Below are positions 1-4,480 of a DNA stretch of 6,627 nucleotides, in pieces (position 1 is the stretch's first letter; each line of letters begins with the position of its first letter). The stretch comes from Deltaproteobacteria bacterium (GTDB lineage: Bacteria > Desulfobacterota > DSM-4660 > Desulfatiglandales > HGW-15). The DNA lies in NCBI GenBank assembly GCA_019308525.1, contig JAFDIC010000252.1, positions 1-6,627 of the forward strand. Reading direction: 5' to 3'. The notes beneath the pieces were generated by a model. It searched no databases. It was given only the letters and a program-made list of their open reading frames with translations, and was not told the origin of the DNA. Both the position numbers and the translations under genes were made by a program.

Positions 1-53
1 GTTACGCGGGCGTACTTCTCCGCAATCTCTGATGCACTCCTAATCCTTGCCAT
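1..53 (-). CDS. Leftward phage-type protein, N-terminal fragment
   Basis: Seventeen full codons are visible, reading MARIRSASEIAEKYARV, before the gene runs off the left edge. The ATG is supported by a purine-rich ribosome site just upstream on the minus strand (GGGGG, then GGAG directly before the ATG) and by a strong leftward promoter at 143-114. From memory, the opening resembles a small family of phage proteins that start with MARI followed by a short helix and an A-R-V-T-P segment, often encoded among virion genes. That is recollection, not a search, and the fragment is too short for a functional call. The leader of this gene carries the operator at 74-100, so it is probably under repression. 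Confidence 0.55.
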   Translation of the reverse strand, partial: MARIRSASEIAEKYARV

Positions 54-73
54 CTCCAAACCCCCTTTCAATG

Positions 74-100
74 ATCGGTTTTCCCGATGCCACGCATCGG
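74..100. promoter_or_regulatory. Operator 1, three alternating half-sites
   Basis: Seen directly: ATCGG (74-78), five bases, CCGAT (84-88), seven bases, ATCGG (96-100). The right pair lies inside a perfect inverted repeat, CCCGATGC / GCATCGGG (83-90 and 94-101, 3-nt loop). Neighbouring half-sites alternate in orientation and are 10 and 12 bp apart, about one helical turn, so they would lie on one face of the DNA. The site is downstream of the leftward -10 box with a 13-bp gap, which is where a bound repressor would block early elongation. The cognate regulator is not identified. Confidence 0.7.
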
Positions 101-113
101 GTAAGATGATCAT

Positions 114-143
114 AGTATATGGCACGATTTTTGCGTTTGTCAA
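114..143 (-). promoter_or_regulatory. Leftward sigma70-type promoter
   Basis: On the minus strand a perfect -35 TTGACA (143-138) is followed after 18 bp by a near-perfect -10 TATACT (119-114). Transcription would start near 107 and run through operator 1 into the leftward gene at 53. The -35 box touches operator 2 at base 143, so both operators could act on this promoter. Confidence 0.75.
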
Positions 144-169
144 TAGGTTTTTCCGATAACAACTATCGG
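143..169. promoter_or_regulatory. Operator 2, same three-half-site design
   Basis: Seen directly: ATAGG (143-147, one mismatch to ATCGG), five bases, CCGAT (153-157), seven bases, ATCGG (165-169), with spacing identical to operator 1. The right pair lies in the inverted repeat TTCCGATA / TATCGGAA (151-158 and 164-171). It sits between the two divergent promoters, touching the leftward -35 and ending 11 bp before the rightward -35. The stem is followed by six T residues on the plus strand, so it could also act as a weak terminator of rightward read-through. Confidence 0.7.
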
Positions 170-180
170 AATTTTTTGGG

Positions 181-209
181 TTGACATGCCCATACACCAT
201 ATATTAAAT
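181..209 (+). promoter_or_regulatory. Rightward promoter of the abrB-parB operon
   Basis: A perfect -35 TTGACA (181-186) is followed after 17 bp by TTAAAT (204-209), a four-of-six match to the -10 consensus. Alternative A/T-rich -10 boxes (TATATT at 200-205) have poorer spacing. It drives the gene starting at 242 and probably the operon to about 3005. Confidence 0.6.
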
Positions 210-222
210 TGTTAGAACAATT
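207..222. promoter_or_regulatory. Palindrome over the -10 and start region of the rightward promoter
   Basis: AATTGTTAGAACAATT is an inverted repeat with 7-bp arms (207-213 and 216-222) and a 2-bp centre. It overlaps the predicted -10 and transcription start, the usual place for an autoregulatory operator. Its sequence is unrelated to the ATCGG/CCGAT operators, so a second regulator is implied; the AbrB/MazE-like product of the first gene is a natural candidate (inference). Confidence 0.55.
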
Positions 223-241
223 AAACTGAGGTGTTAATATC

Positions 242-433
242 ATGGTTATAAGGAAACTCTTAGCCATCGGTAATTCGGTCGCCTTCACCGTACCAAGGCG
301 ATTCATTGATCACCTGGGATGGATAGACGGCGATTATGTGATGCTATCCGTGCAGGATGGCAAGATAATCATACAGAAAGTGAGGTTTCCTGGAGATGAA
401 GCTAGAAGAGATCAGCATCGACCTAATAGATGA
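242..433 (+). CDS. AbrB/MazE-like (SpoVT-AbrB fold) DNA-binding protein
   Basis: A 63-aa protein whose residues 3-47 fit the swapped-hairpin SpoVT-AbrB domain: a basic RKLLAIGNSVAFTVP opening, a short helix, then the G-D-Y-V and D-G-K-I-I-I-Q-K strands. This fold is known in antitoxins such as MazE and in transition-state regulators such as AbrB, which bind DNA as dimers and often repress their own promoters. The ATG at 242 has a GAGGTG ribosome site 8 nt upstream. The tail after residue 48 (RFPGDEARRDQHRPNR) is outside the domain, and its last 38 nt overlap the start of the parB-like gene. No toxin gene of a known MazF or VapC type adjoins it, so a regulatory role is more likely than a toxin-antitoxin pair. 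It is first in its operon and faces a palindrome at its own promoter. Confidence 0.85.
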   Translation: MVIRKLLAIGNSVAFTVPRRFIDHLGWIDGDYVMLSVQDGKIIIQKVRFPGDEARRDQHRPNR

Positions 434-1163
434 GCCGGAATATGATGTTAGAGACACGATCATGCGCGAGGGGCTTGAAGAGTTGGCTAATAGCATTAAA
501 CAGGTCGGGGTCCTCAAGCCTATCCGGGTGTTTGAGCGGGATGGACGCTATGAAATCGAAGATGGCCACCGGCGCTTTCTGGCCTCAAAGATGGCCGGGA
601 TCCCCACGATTCCCTGTCTCGTCATTGACAGCCCTGCCAAGGAGCGGGATCTCAAGAAATTGCACGCAAACCTTTTCAGTGAAGATCTGACCCCCATTGA
701 GCTCTCACGTACCCTGCACCATCTGATTGATGAGTTCGGGTACACCCAGGAAGAGCTTGCCCGCCTCATGGGCAAAGCCCTGGGACAGATCACTGATGAA
801 GGGAAAAGGAAGTATTACCTCCGCTACGCGATAGATGGAGGGGCTACGATAGACACGGTACGTGGTTGGGTTGCTCGCGAGAAGGCGGCAGAGATGGCAC
901 CGGAGCCACCTCCGGAGATCCCACCAGCGGAAGTGAAGACGGAAGAGTATCCTGCACCCAAAGGTCGGTGCTCCTGCTGCCGGAAAGACTTCCAGTTGGA
1001 TCACCTCATGATTATGAAATTCTGCGGAGAGTGCTACACTGACCTCCGCAATATAATGCCTGAGCTCTACAAGGCAATGAAGATGGAACGAGAGGGGCGG
1101 CAGGAAGAACCTCAAAACCAAAACCCAACACAAACAGAAGAAAGGGGGGAGCCATGGCCATAG
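396..1163 (+). CDS. ParB-like protein with C-terminal zinc ribbon
   Basis: A 255-aa protein. Residues 1-80 form a ParB/Srx N-terminal domain: EEISIDLI, then VGVLKPIRV (box I, 37-45), then the IEDGHRRFLASKMAG phosphate-binding segment (54-68). Box II is at 91-101 (ANLFSEDLTPI) but lacks the usual Glu and Arg of ENxxR. A helical region at 105-165 includes a YTQEELARLMG helix-turn-helix start. The usual ParB dimerisation tail is replaced by a proline/glutamate linker (166-190) and a probable zinc ribbon, C192-x2-C195 and C210-x2-C213, with an acidic/Gln-rich end. Chromosomal and plasmid ParB proteins clamp centromere DNA using CTP; phage versions are often regulators or nuclease-like. No ParA gene is visible beside it, so a partition role is unproven. 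The start at 396 is favoured by GAGG 10 nt upstream and by beginning exactly at the first domain strand. Confidence 0.85.
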   Translation: MKLEEISIDLIDEPEYDVRDTIMREGLEELANSIKQVGVLKPIRVFERDGRYEIEDGHRRFLASKMAGIPTIPCLVIDSPAKERDLKKLHANLFSEDLTPIELSRTLHHLIDEFGYTQEELARLMGKALGQITDEGKRKYYLRYAIDGGATIDTVRGWVAREKAAEMAPEPPPEIPPAEVKTEEYPAPKGRCSCCRKDFQLDHLMIMKFCGECYTDLRNIMPELYKAMKMEREGRQEEPQNQNPTQTEERGEPWP

Positions 1164-1405
1164 TGTCATATAAATGGTTGATGGAAAAGTATGGGCTTGA
1201 GCCAGAGGAAGCGGCAGTCGTTGAGTGGCAATATGGGTATTGTGGTGGTTTCCATACTGCTCTTTGGGATGCAATATCACTGGCAGACGAAATTAACTTA
1301 TTGCGGTTAGAACAGGGTTTCCCTATAGAAGTGAGAGGGTATAAAAAATTCACCAGGGAGCAGGGATGGTGGCAGGCAGTGGAATTTAAGGTTAAAGGGG
1401 GATAG
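1154..1405 (+). CDS. Small hypothetical protein, 83 aa
   Basis: The protein opens MAIVSYKWLMEKYGLEPEEAA and is rich in aromatics, with a conserved-looking core around Y29-C30-G31-G32-F33-H34 and a helix DAISLADEINLLRLEQGF. I do not recognise the family. It has no signal peptide, membrane segment or metal motif (a single Cys). It overlaps the end of the parB-like gene by 10 nt and has a strong purine-rich ribosome site (AAAGGGGGGAG) 3-10 nt upstream of ATG 1154. Translational coupling with the ParB-like protein is therefore likely. The charged helices and Trp-rich end (EQGWWQAVEF) suggest a compact soluble protein. Confidence 0.75.
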   Translation: MAIVSYKWLMEKYGLEPEEAAVVEWQYGYCGGFHTALWDAISLADEINLLRLEQGFPIEVRGYKKFTREQGWWQAVEFKVKGG

Positions 1406-1411
1406 TTAGGT

Positions 1412-1480
1412 ATGCGTCAAGATGAGATCGTCGATTCTCGGCTAAATGACGAGGTCGGCCTGAAAAACCGCACCAGATAA
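1412..1480 (+). CDS. Possible 22-aa peptide
   Basis: A short open frame from ATG 1412 (MRQDEIVDSRLNDEVGLKNR, then TR) fills most of the gap between two small genes. The nearest ribosome-like site is poor (AGG almost touching the ATG; a G-run 10 nt or more upstream). It may be a real micro-protein or just a spacer. Nothing about function can be read. Confidence 0.2.
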   Translation: MRQDEIVDSRLNDEVGLKNRTR

Positions 1481-1490
1481 GGGGTTTGAG

Positions 1491-1742
1491 ATGCCAGATC
1501 ATCATCCTGATAGAAAAAGGTTTCCTGACTGGACTTTAAGCTTGAGGAATCACCTATTTCACCGTGTCGTGACAATAGTCCAGAGAATGAAACCATTACC
1601 CGACCGCTTAGCGGACATTAGGGCGCTAATAGATGCCCTGGAATACGAATATCTTATGAAAAGGAGGATATTGGACAGTGGCGTACAATCCGTTCAAGGC
1701 ACTGGACACAATGGTCCCGACAAAGAAGGACCTGGAGGCTAA
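1491..1742 (+). CDS. Small hypothetical helical protein, 83 aa
   Basis: It opens MPDHHPDRKRFPDWTLSLRN, followed by a largely helical stretch (about 17-62) ending LIDALEYEYLMKRRIL. I do not recognise it. ATG 1491 has an AAGGGG site 7 nt upstream plus GAG adjoining the start. The last 21 codons (Gly/Gln/Pro-rich) overlap the start of the next gene by 65 nt in another frame. They look like a by-product of that gene's sequence, so the meaningful part of the protein probably ends near residue 62. No membrane segments or metal motifs are seen. Confidence 0.6.
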   Translation: MPDHHPDRKRFPDWTLSLRNHLFHRVVTIVQRMKPLPDRLADIRALIDALEYEYLMKRRILDSGVQSVQGTGHNGPDKEGPGG

Positions 1743-1896
1743 GAGGAAGCCAGGCGAAGAGTTACACCCCACGAGGGAAGAGATCCTGGCATATCAGTTT
1801 AAACCCGGTCAGATCGTGAAAGACAAGGTTACGGGAAAACCTGTCAAGATCCTTGCTGCCGACAGGGCAGAGATTATCAAGAAAGGAGGTGATTAG
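1678..1896 (+). CDS. Small basic hypothetical protein, 72 aa, GTG start
   Basis: The protein starts MAYNPFKALDTMVPTKKDLE and has a segment F-K-P-G-Q-I-V-K-D-K-V-T-G-K-P-V-K-I-L (about 42-60) that looks like a small SH3/KOW-type beta-barrel. That fold call is an impression, not a search result. The GTG at 1678 is chosen because AGGAGG (1662-1667) lies 10 nt upstream; the in-frame ATG at 1711 has no comparable site. It overlaps the preceding gene by 65 nt, and its stop is followed at once by the next ATG. No function is assigned; the small basic form would fit nucleic-acid binding, but that is only inference. Confidence 0.65.
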   Translation: MAYNPFKALDTMVPTKKDLEAKRKPGEELHPTREEILAYQFKPGQIVKDKVTGKPVKILAADRAEIIKKGGD

Positions 1897-2061
1897 ATGC
1901 CGGAAGAAGTACCCAAACTCAAATTCAAGATCCCCCAGGTGGGGGAAGTGGAGGGGTACGCGGTTGAGATGCCGGACGGCACAATAGAGCTGCGTACTAA
2001 AGAGCAACTTGAAGCTATGCCAAAGGAGAAAGAGCATGGAGAAGGAGAAAGCACTGACTAG
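1897..2061 (+). CDS. Small acidic hypothetical protein, 54 aa
   Basis: It opens MPEEVPKLKFKIPQVGEVEG and continues with beta-strand-like YAVEMPDGTIELRTKEQLEAM and a charged tail. It starts directly after the previous stop codon, with one of the best ribosome sites in the window (AAAGGAGGTGAT, 1882-1893) inside the end of the previous gene. Its last 26 nt overlap the next gene if that gene starts at 2036. I do not recognise the family. Close spacing on both sides suggests coupled translation with the annealing-protein gene. Confidence 0.65.
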   Translation: MPEEVPKLKFKIPQVGEVEGYAVEMPDGTIELRTKEQLEAMPKEKEHGEGESTD

Positions 2062-2830
2062 GCGGGAAGGAGAGCTTCCTGCGGAGGTCCTGCCACATTT
2101 CGAGCAACACTCCATGGTCGCGCAAAGGGTCATGGAGATTGCGCTCGCAAACACCTATCCCGAAGATTGGGCTAGCTTCGGGGGTAAGGCCTGGCTTACG
2201 GCCCCGGGAGCGGAACGTGTCGGCCGAGCCCTGGGTCTGACCGTGAAGGAATGGAAGTGGGAAAAGATGGACCTGAAAGATGATGAAGGACCTCATTATT
2301 ATATTGTATGCACCGGAAAGGTAGGCCATGAGCCCACCGGCCTATGGGTTGATGCCATAGGGGTTGCATGGAGCAGAAAGCCCTTTTGGTACATAGATAA
2401 AGGCAGAAAACGTCACATAGGGGAGATCAACCTTGGAAACATTATCAAGGATGCTTACTCGGATATGGAGAGAAATGGGATCACCCGGCTTCTGGGTCTT
2501 CGTGGTCTTTCCTGGGAGGTACTCAAGAAATACGGGATCTCGGAAGCCAAGGCACAGAAAGTCGAATTTAAAGGCCAAAAACCGCAGAAAAAACAAGCAC
2601 CTAAGAAGACGGCCGCGGAGGCCTCGGAGTACGCCTCAGAGGAACAAAGAGCAATGCTGGCGAGAATGGCCTGTAAAAAAGTTATCGGCTCGACCCAGGA
2701 GTCCATCCTGGGAACTATACCCGAAAAACTACCGCTCCCGGCCCTCAACACGCTTCTCAAGTACGTGGCAGAGGCACCCGGGGAGCTGGAACTAGAAGAA
2801 TGGGAGGCGAAGATAAAGGAGGTAATGTAA
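2036..2830 (+). CDS. Probable phage single-strand annealing/recombination protein
   Basis: A 264-aa protein. ATG 2036 is preferred over an upstream in-frame TTG (2009) because AAAGGAG lies 7 nt before it. The N-terminal two thirds contain a helix VAQRVMEIALANTYPEDW (28-45), G-K-A-W-L-T-A-P-G-A-E-R-V (50-62), alternating strands at 84-118 and N-G-I-T-R-L-L-G-L-R-G-L-S-W (147-160). From memory these match a phage family with T-x-x-G-A-E-K and N-x-x-x-R-L-L-G-L-R-x-L-T-W signatures found in recombination modules. A Lys/Gln linker (176-195) leads to a C-terminal helical domain starting ASEEQRAML, like tails of Erf/RecT-type annealing proteins. The Cas4/RecB-like nuclease just downstream is the typical partner, as in RecE/RecT or Exo/Beta pairs. 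The annealing role is inferred from context and pattern. It could be another ssDNA-binding protein. Confidence 0.6.
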   Translation: MEKEKALTRREGELPAEVLPHFEQHSMVAQRVMEIALANTYPEDWASFGGKAWLTAPGAERVGRALGLTVKEWKWEKMDLKDDEGPHYYIVCTGKVGHEPTGLWVDAIGVAWSRKPFWYIDKGRKRHIGEINLGNIIKDAYSDMERNGITRLLGLRGLSWEVLKKYGISEAKAQKVEFKGQKPQKKQAPKKTAAEASEYASEEQRAMLARMACKKVIGSTQESILGTIPEKLPLPALNTLLKYVAEAPGELELEEWEAKIKEVM

Positions 2831-2831
2831 A

Positions 2832-3005
2832 ATGAAGATTAAAATTGAGATTGGCGATGGATACAACAGCCAGGCGAGCGTGGACATCTCAATCCCGCAA
2901 GACTGGAAGGCACTTGAACCGAACAGGCACAAACTCACGGCCTACCTGGCCGAAGAGCTCAAAAGAATAGAAAGGGATCTTTTAGATCTGATCAAGCCAG
3001 AATAG
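2832..3005 (+). CDS. Small hypothetical protein, 57 aa
   Basis: It opens MKIKIEIGDGYNSQASVDIS, a beta hairpin, then a helix KLTAYLAEELKRIERDLLDL (34-53). The start lies one base after the previous stop and has AAAGGAGGT 8 nt upstream inside the end of the annealing-protein gene. No family is recognised. Its position, last in the first operon and between annealing protein and nuclease, suggests an accessory of the recombination module (inference only). Confidence 0.7.
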   Translation: MKIKIEIGDGYNSQASVDISIPQDWKALEPNRHKLTAYLAEELKRIERDLLDLIKPE

Positions 3006-3033
3006 GGGGAACTAAGGAGGTGTCAGGATAGCC

Positions 3034-3204
3034 ATGTTTTATCATTATGTCTGGTGGCTTGCATGCCTGTGTCATTTAGATGATATGGATAGGCTGAACC
3101 CTGTGACACAGAATATCTGTGTCGCACATAATTTTAGGCAAATGTATCGGAAATACCGATTGATGAAAAGAAAACGGAGGGACAGGATCAATGAGCTTAC
3201 CTGA
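3034..3204 (+). CDS. Possible 56-aa peptide spanning the internal control region
   Basis: An open frame from ATG 3034 (MFYHYVWWLACLCHLDD start; very basic end YRKYRLMKRKRRDR) preceded by AAGGAGGTG (3014-3022), 11 nt upstream. It overlaps the nuclease gene start by 14 nt. The frame covers the inverted-repeat cluster, the predicted promoter and operator 3, so either a small gene hosts the promoter or the frame is accidental and the ribosome site is a relic. An aromatic/Cys-rich head with an Arg/Lys tail is unlike its neighbours. A leader-peptide role is possible but not supported by more than position. Confidence 0.35.
   Translation: MFYHYVWWLACLCHLDDMDRLNPVTQNICVAHNFRQMYRKYRLMKRKRRDRINELT
3067..3126 (+). 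repeat. CTGTGTC inverted-repeat cluster, alternative hairpins
   Basis: Three copies of one motif alternate in orientation: CTGTGTCA (3067-3074), TGACACAG (3104-3111), CTGTGTCG (3117-3124). The middle copy can pair with the first (8 bp, long loop). It can instead pair with the third as a 10-bp stem, TGTGACACAG / CTGTGTCGCA (3102-3111 and 3117-3126) with one G-U pair and a 5-nt AATAT loop. The two pairings exclude each other. The middle copy also overlaps the predicted -35 box, so the repeats may be operators rather than RNA structure. Confidence 0.6.
3103..3132 (+). promoter_or_regulatory. Promoter of the nuclease operon
   Basis: GTGACA (3103-3108) and CATAAT (3127-3132), each five of six matches to the sigma70 consensus, are separated by 18 bp as in the leftward promoter. 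The predicted start near 3139 lies about 50 nt before the nuclease gene. The -35 is embedded in the CTGTGTC repeat and operator 3 follows the -10. Confidence 0.6.
3146..3160. promoter_or_regulatory. Operator 3, ATCGG-N5-CCGAT
   Basis: ATCGG (3146-3150) AAATA CCGAT (3156-3160) matches the left two half-sites of operators 1 and 2 in sequence, orientation and spacing. It lies 13 bp after the predicted -10 box, the same gap as operator 1 after the leftward -10. No third half-site follows. This links the nuclease operon to the divergent control region at the left of the window. Confidence 0.65.
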
Positions 3205-4129
3205 CATCGCACAGGCAGTCATCCGCCGCAAGGAAAAGGACATCAAGGTCTGGCCCGTCCACGCAAACCACGCCTCAGAGGCGGGCCACGAGTGTGAGCG
3301 GTACTTGTACTATCAACGTACCGCATGGGACAAGAAGGATCCCCATGACGTGACTCTGCAATTCATTTTCGAGGGGGGCAACCACATCGAGCAACAAGCC
3401 CTCCGCGAGCTCCAGGATGCGGGTTTTAACGTCGTGGAGCAACAAAGGCCTTTCCGCTGGCCCGAAGTCGAGCTCACGGGCAGGATCGACGCGCGGATCC
3501 AGGTCAACGGCAACCTCGTGCCGCTGGAAATCAAGGGGTTGAACCATCGAGAATGGAGTAATCTCAACAGCATTGAGGACATGCTCAATTCCAATGCGCC
3601 CTGGGTCCGGAGGTATCCGGCTCAGCTCTTGCTCTACCAGATGATGAGCGGTGAAGAGCTCGGCATGTTCTATCTGAAGTCGAAGAGTACCTACGTCCCA
3701 AAAGTGATTTGGTGCAACTTGTACGACTACTTAGATTACACGGAGGGGATCCTCAGAAAGCTTGAGAGGGTAAACCAGGCAGTGAAGGCCGGGCGGATCC
3801 CGGACCGGATCCCATACGATGAGAAGCTATGCCTTGATTGCGCCTACTTCAATCTCTGCCAGCCGACCGTCGAGCTGGCCAAAGGCGCAGATATCCTGGT
3901 AGACCCAGAGCTCGAAGAAGCCCTGGCACGCAGGGAATACCTGAAACCACTAAAAAAAGAATTTGAGGAGGTCGATAAGTATGTCAAAAAAAGACTCTCA
4001 GGAGTTGAAAGGGCAATTGTCGGAAACTTCGTCATTGAAGGAAAAGAAGTTACCGGAGTTAGAAAGCCAACCCCAGGAGGCCCCTTCTCCTACTGGAAGC
4101 TCTGGATCAAGCCCATTGCAAAGGCTTGA
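3191..4129 (+). CDS. Cas4/RecB-like PD-(D/E)XK nuclease with iron-sulfur cysteines
   Basis: A 312-aa protein carrying all marks of the Cas4/AddB-type exonuclease fold. It has Cys35 in A-G-H-E-C-E-R-Y-L-Y, the motif I region EGGNHIE (61-67), Asp100 in LTGRID, E113-x-K115 in PLEIK, and Q145-x3-Y149 in QLLLYQ. The cysteines C214-x2-C217-x5-C223, with Cys35, could hold a 4Fe-4S cluster. Such enzymes resect DNA ends for recombination. Here it is the probable partner of the annealing protein encoded upstream. ATG 3191 has CGGAGG about 10 nt before it. The C-terminal 50 residues (V-G-N-F-V-I-E-G-K-E-V-T, then Y-W-K-L-W) look like the normal end of this phage nuclease family, although they overlap the next gene by 149 nt. 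There is no CRISPR array or cas1 here, so a CRISPR role is unlikely. Confidence 0.88.
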   Translation: MSLPDIAQAVIRRKEKDIKVWPVHANHASEAGHECERYLYYQRTAWDKKDPHDVTLQFIFEGGNHIEQQALRELQDAGFNVVEQQRPFRWPEVELTGRIDARIQVNGNLVPLEIKGLNHREWSNLNSIEDMLNSNAPWVRRYPAQLLLYQMMSGEELGMFYLKSKSTYVPKVIWCNLYDYLDYTEGILRKLERVNQAVKAGRIPDRIPYDEKLCLDCAYFNLCQPTVELAKGADILVDPELEEALARREYLKPLKKEFEEVDKYVKKRLSGVERAIVGNFVIEGKEVTGVRKPTPGGPFSYWKLWIKPIAKA

Positions 4130-4292
4130 GTCCGCTGTTGAGCGGTTGGGAAATCTATGTGATGACTTACACTCAGAGCTCTCAAACATAGCCTTTAAGG
4201 CTACAGAGGCTCGGCAGTACGTTAAGGCGGTCCAAGAGAAGGTATGGGATATGTACGTGAAGGTCTCGGCAGAGGCGAGGAGGGGGGAATGA
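3981..4292 (+). CDS. Coiled-coil-like hypothetical protein, 103 aa, overlapping the nuclease gene
   Basis: Residues 1-48 are Ser/Glu/Pro-rich and probably disordered (SQELKGQLSE, then QEAPSPTGSSGSSP). Residues 49-100 form a long amphipathic helix (LESAVERLGNLCDDLHSEL, then KAVQEKVWDMYVKV). ATG 3981 has GAGGAGGT 8 nt upstream, inside the nuclease gene. The first 149 nt are read in a second frame by the nuclease's C-terminus, so the disordered half is dual-coded and only the helical half is unconstrained. A later start such as TTG 4145 lacks a ribosome site. A +1 frameshift fusion of nuclease and this protein at an A7 run (3985-3991) is conceivable but unsupported. No function is assigned; an oligomerising partner of the nuclease is possible. 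Confidence 0.6.
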   Translation: MSKKDSQELKGQLSETSSLKEKKLPELESQPQEAPSPTGSSGSSPLQRLESAVERLGNLCDDLHSELSNIAFKATEARQYVKAVQEKVWDMYVKVSAEARRGE

Positions 4293-4480
4293 TGTTAAAA
4301 ATGGTTTGCGATTATTGTGGTAGTGTGGTTGACAAGCGCGAATGTGTGTCAATTCCTGAAATGATAGTATATTGGAAGCAGAGCCGTTACCCATATAAAG
4401 AGCTACATTTTTGTGACGGTGAATGTTTCCGAAAGTGGTATAACAGCCACACGATGAGCGATGGATCATGGCAGGAGTAG
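4289..4480 (+). CDS. Small zinc-finger protein, 63 aa
   Basis: C7-x2-C10 (VCDYCGS) and C42-x3-C46 (HFCDGECFRKWY) form a treble-clef or MYM-like zinc site of the type often seen in short phage proteins. An extra Cys lies at 19. The stop of the preceding gene overlaps this start (ATGA). An ATG at 4289 or 4292 is preferred over in-frame ATG 4244 because a purine-rich GAGGAGGGGGGA lies just upstream and the finger begins a few residues later. The protein might bind nucleic acid or a host protein; the motif alone does not decide which. It ends 13 nt inside the next gene. Confidence 0.65.
   Translation: MMLKMVCDYCGSVVDKRECVSIPEMIVYWKQSRYPYKELHFCDGECFRKWYNSHTMSDGSWQE

Noticed and set aside
151..177. 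Stem plus T6 as a dedicated terminator
   Set aside because: The same bases form the repeated half-site pattern shared with operator 1, so an operator explains it better; weak terminator activity remains possible.
242..433. AbrB/MazE-like gene as the antitoxin of a toxin-antitoxin pair
   Set aside because: The overlapping downstream gene is a ParB-like protein, not a MazF, VapC or other known toxin, and the 38-nt overlap is explained by operon packing.
705..1353. Long open frames on the minus strand opposite the parB-like gene
   Set aside because: They lack ribosome sites, have Leu/Pro/His-rich unstructured translations and are shadows of well-supported plus-strand genes.
2009..2035. TTG start for the annealing-protein gene
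   Set aside because: The ATG at 2036 has a well-spaced AAAGGAG, while the TTG has no clear ribosome site and would only add a short basic peptide.
2342..2795. Extra frames on both strands inside the annealing-protein gene
   Set aside because: Low-complexity Arg/Pro/Ser translations with no start signals; the main frame shows a coherent protein.
3191..4129. Cas4 of a CRISPR-Cas system
   Set aside because: No repeat-spacer array, cas1 or cas2 is present; the neighbours fit a phage recombination module.
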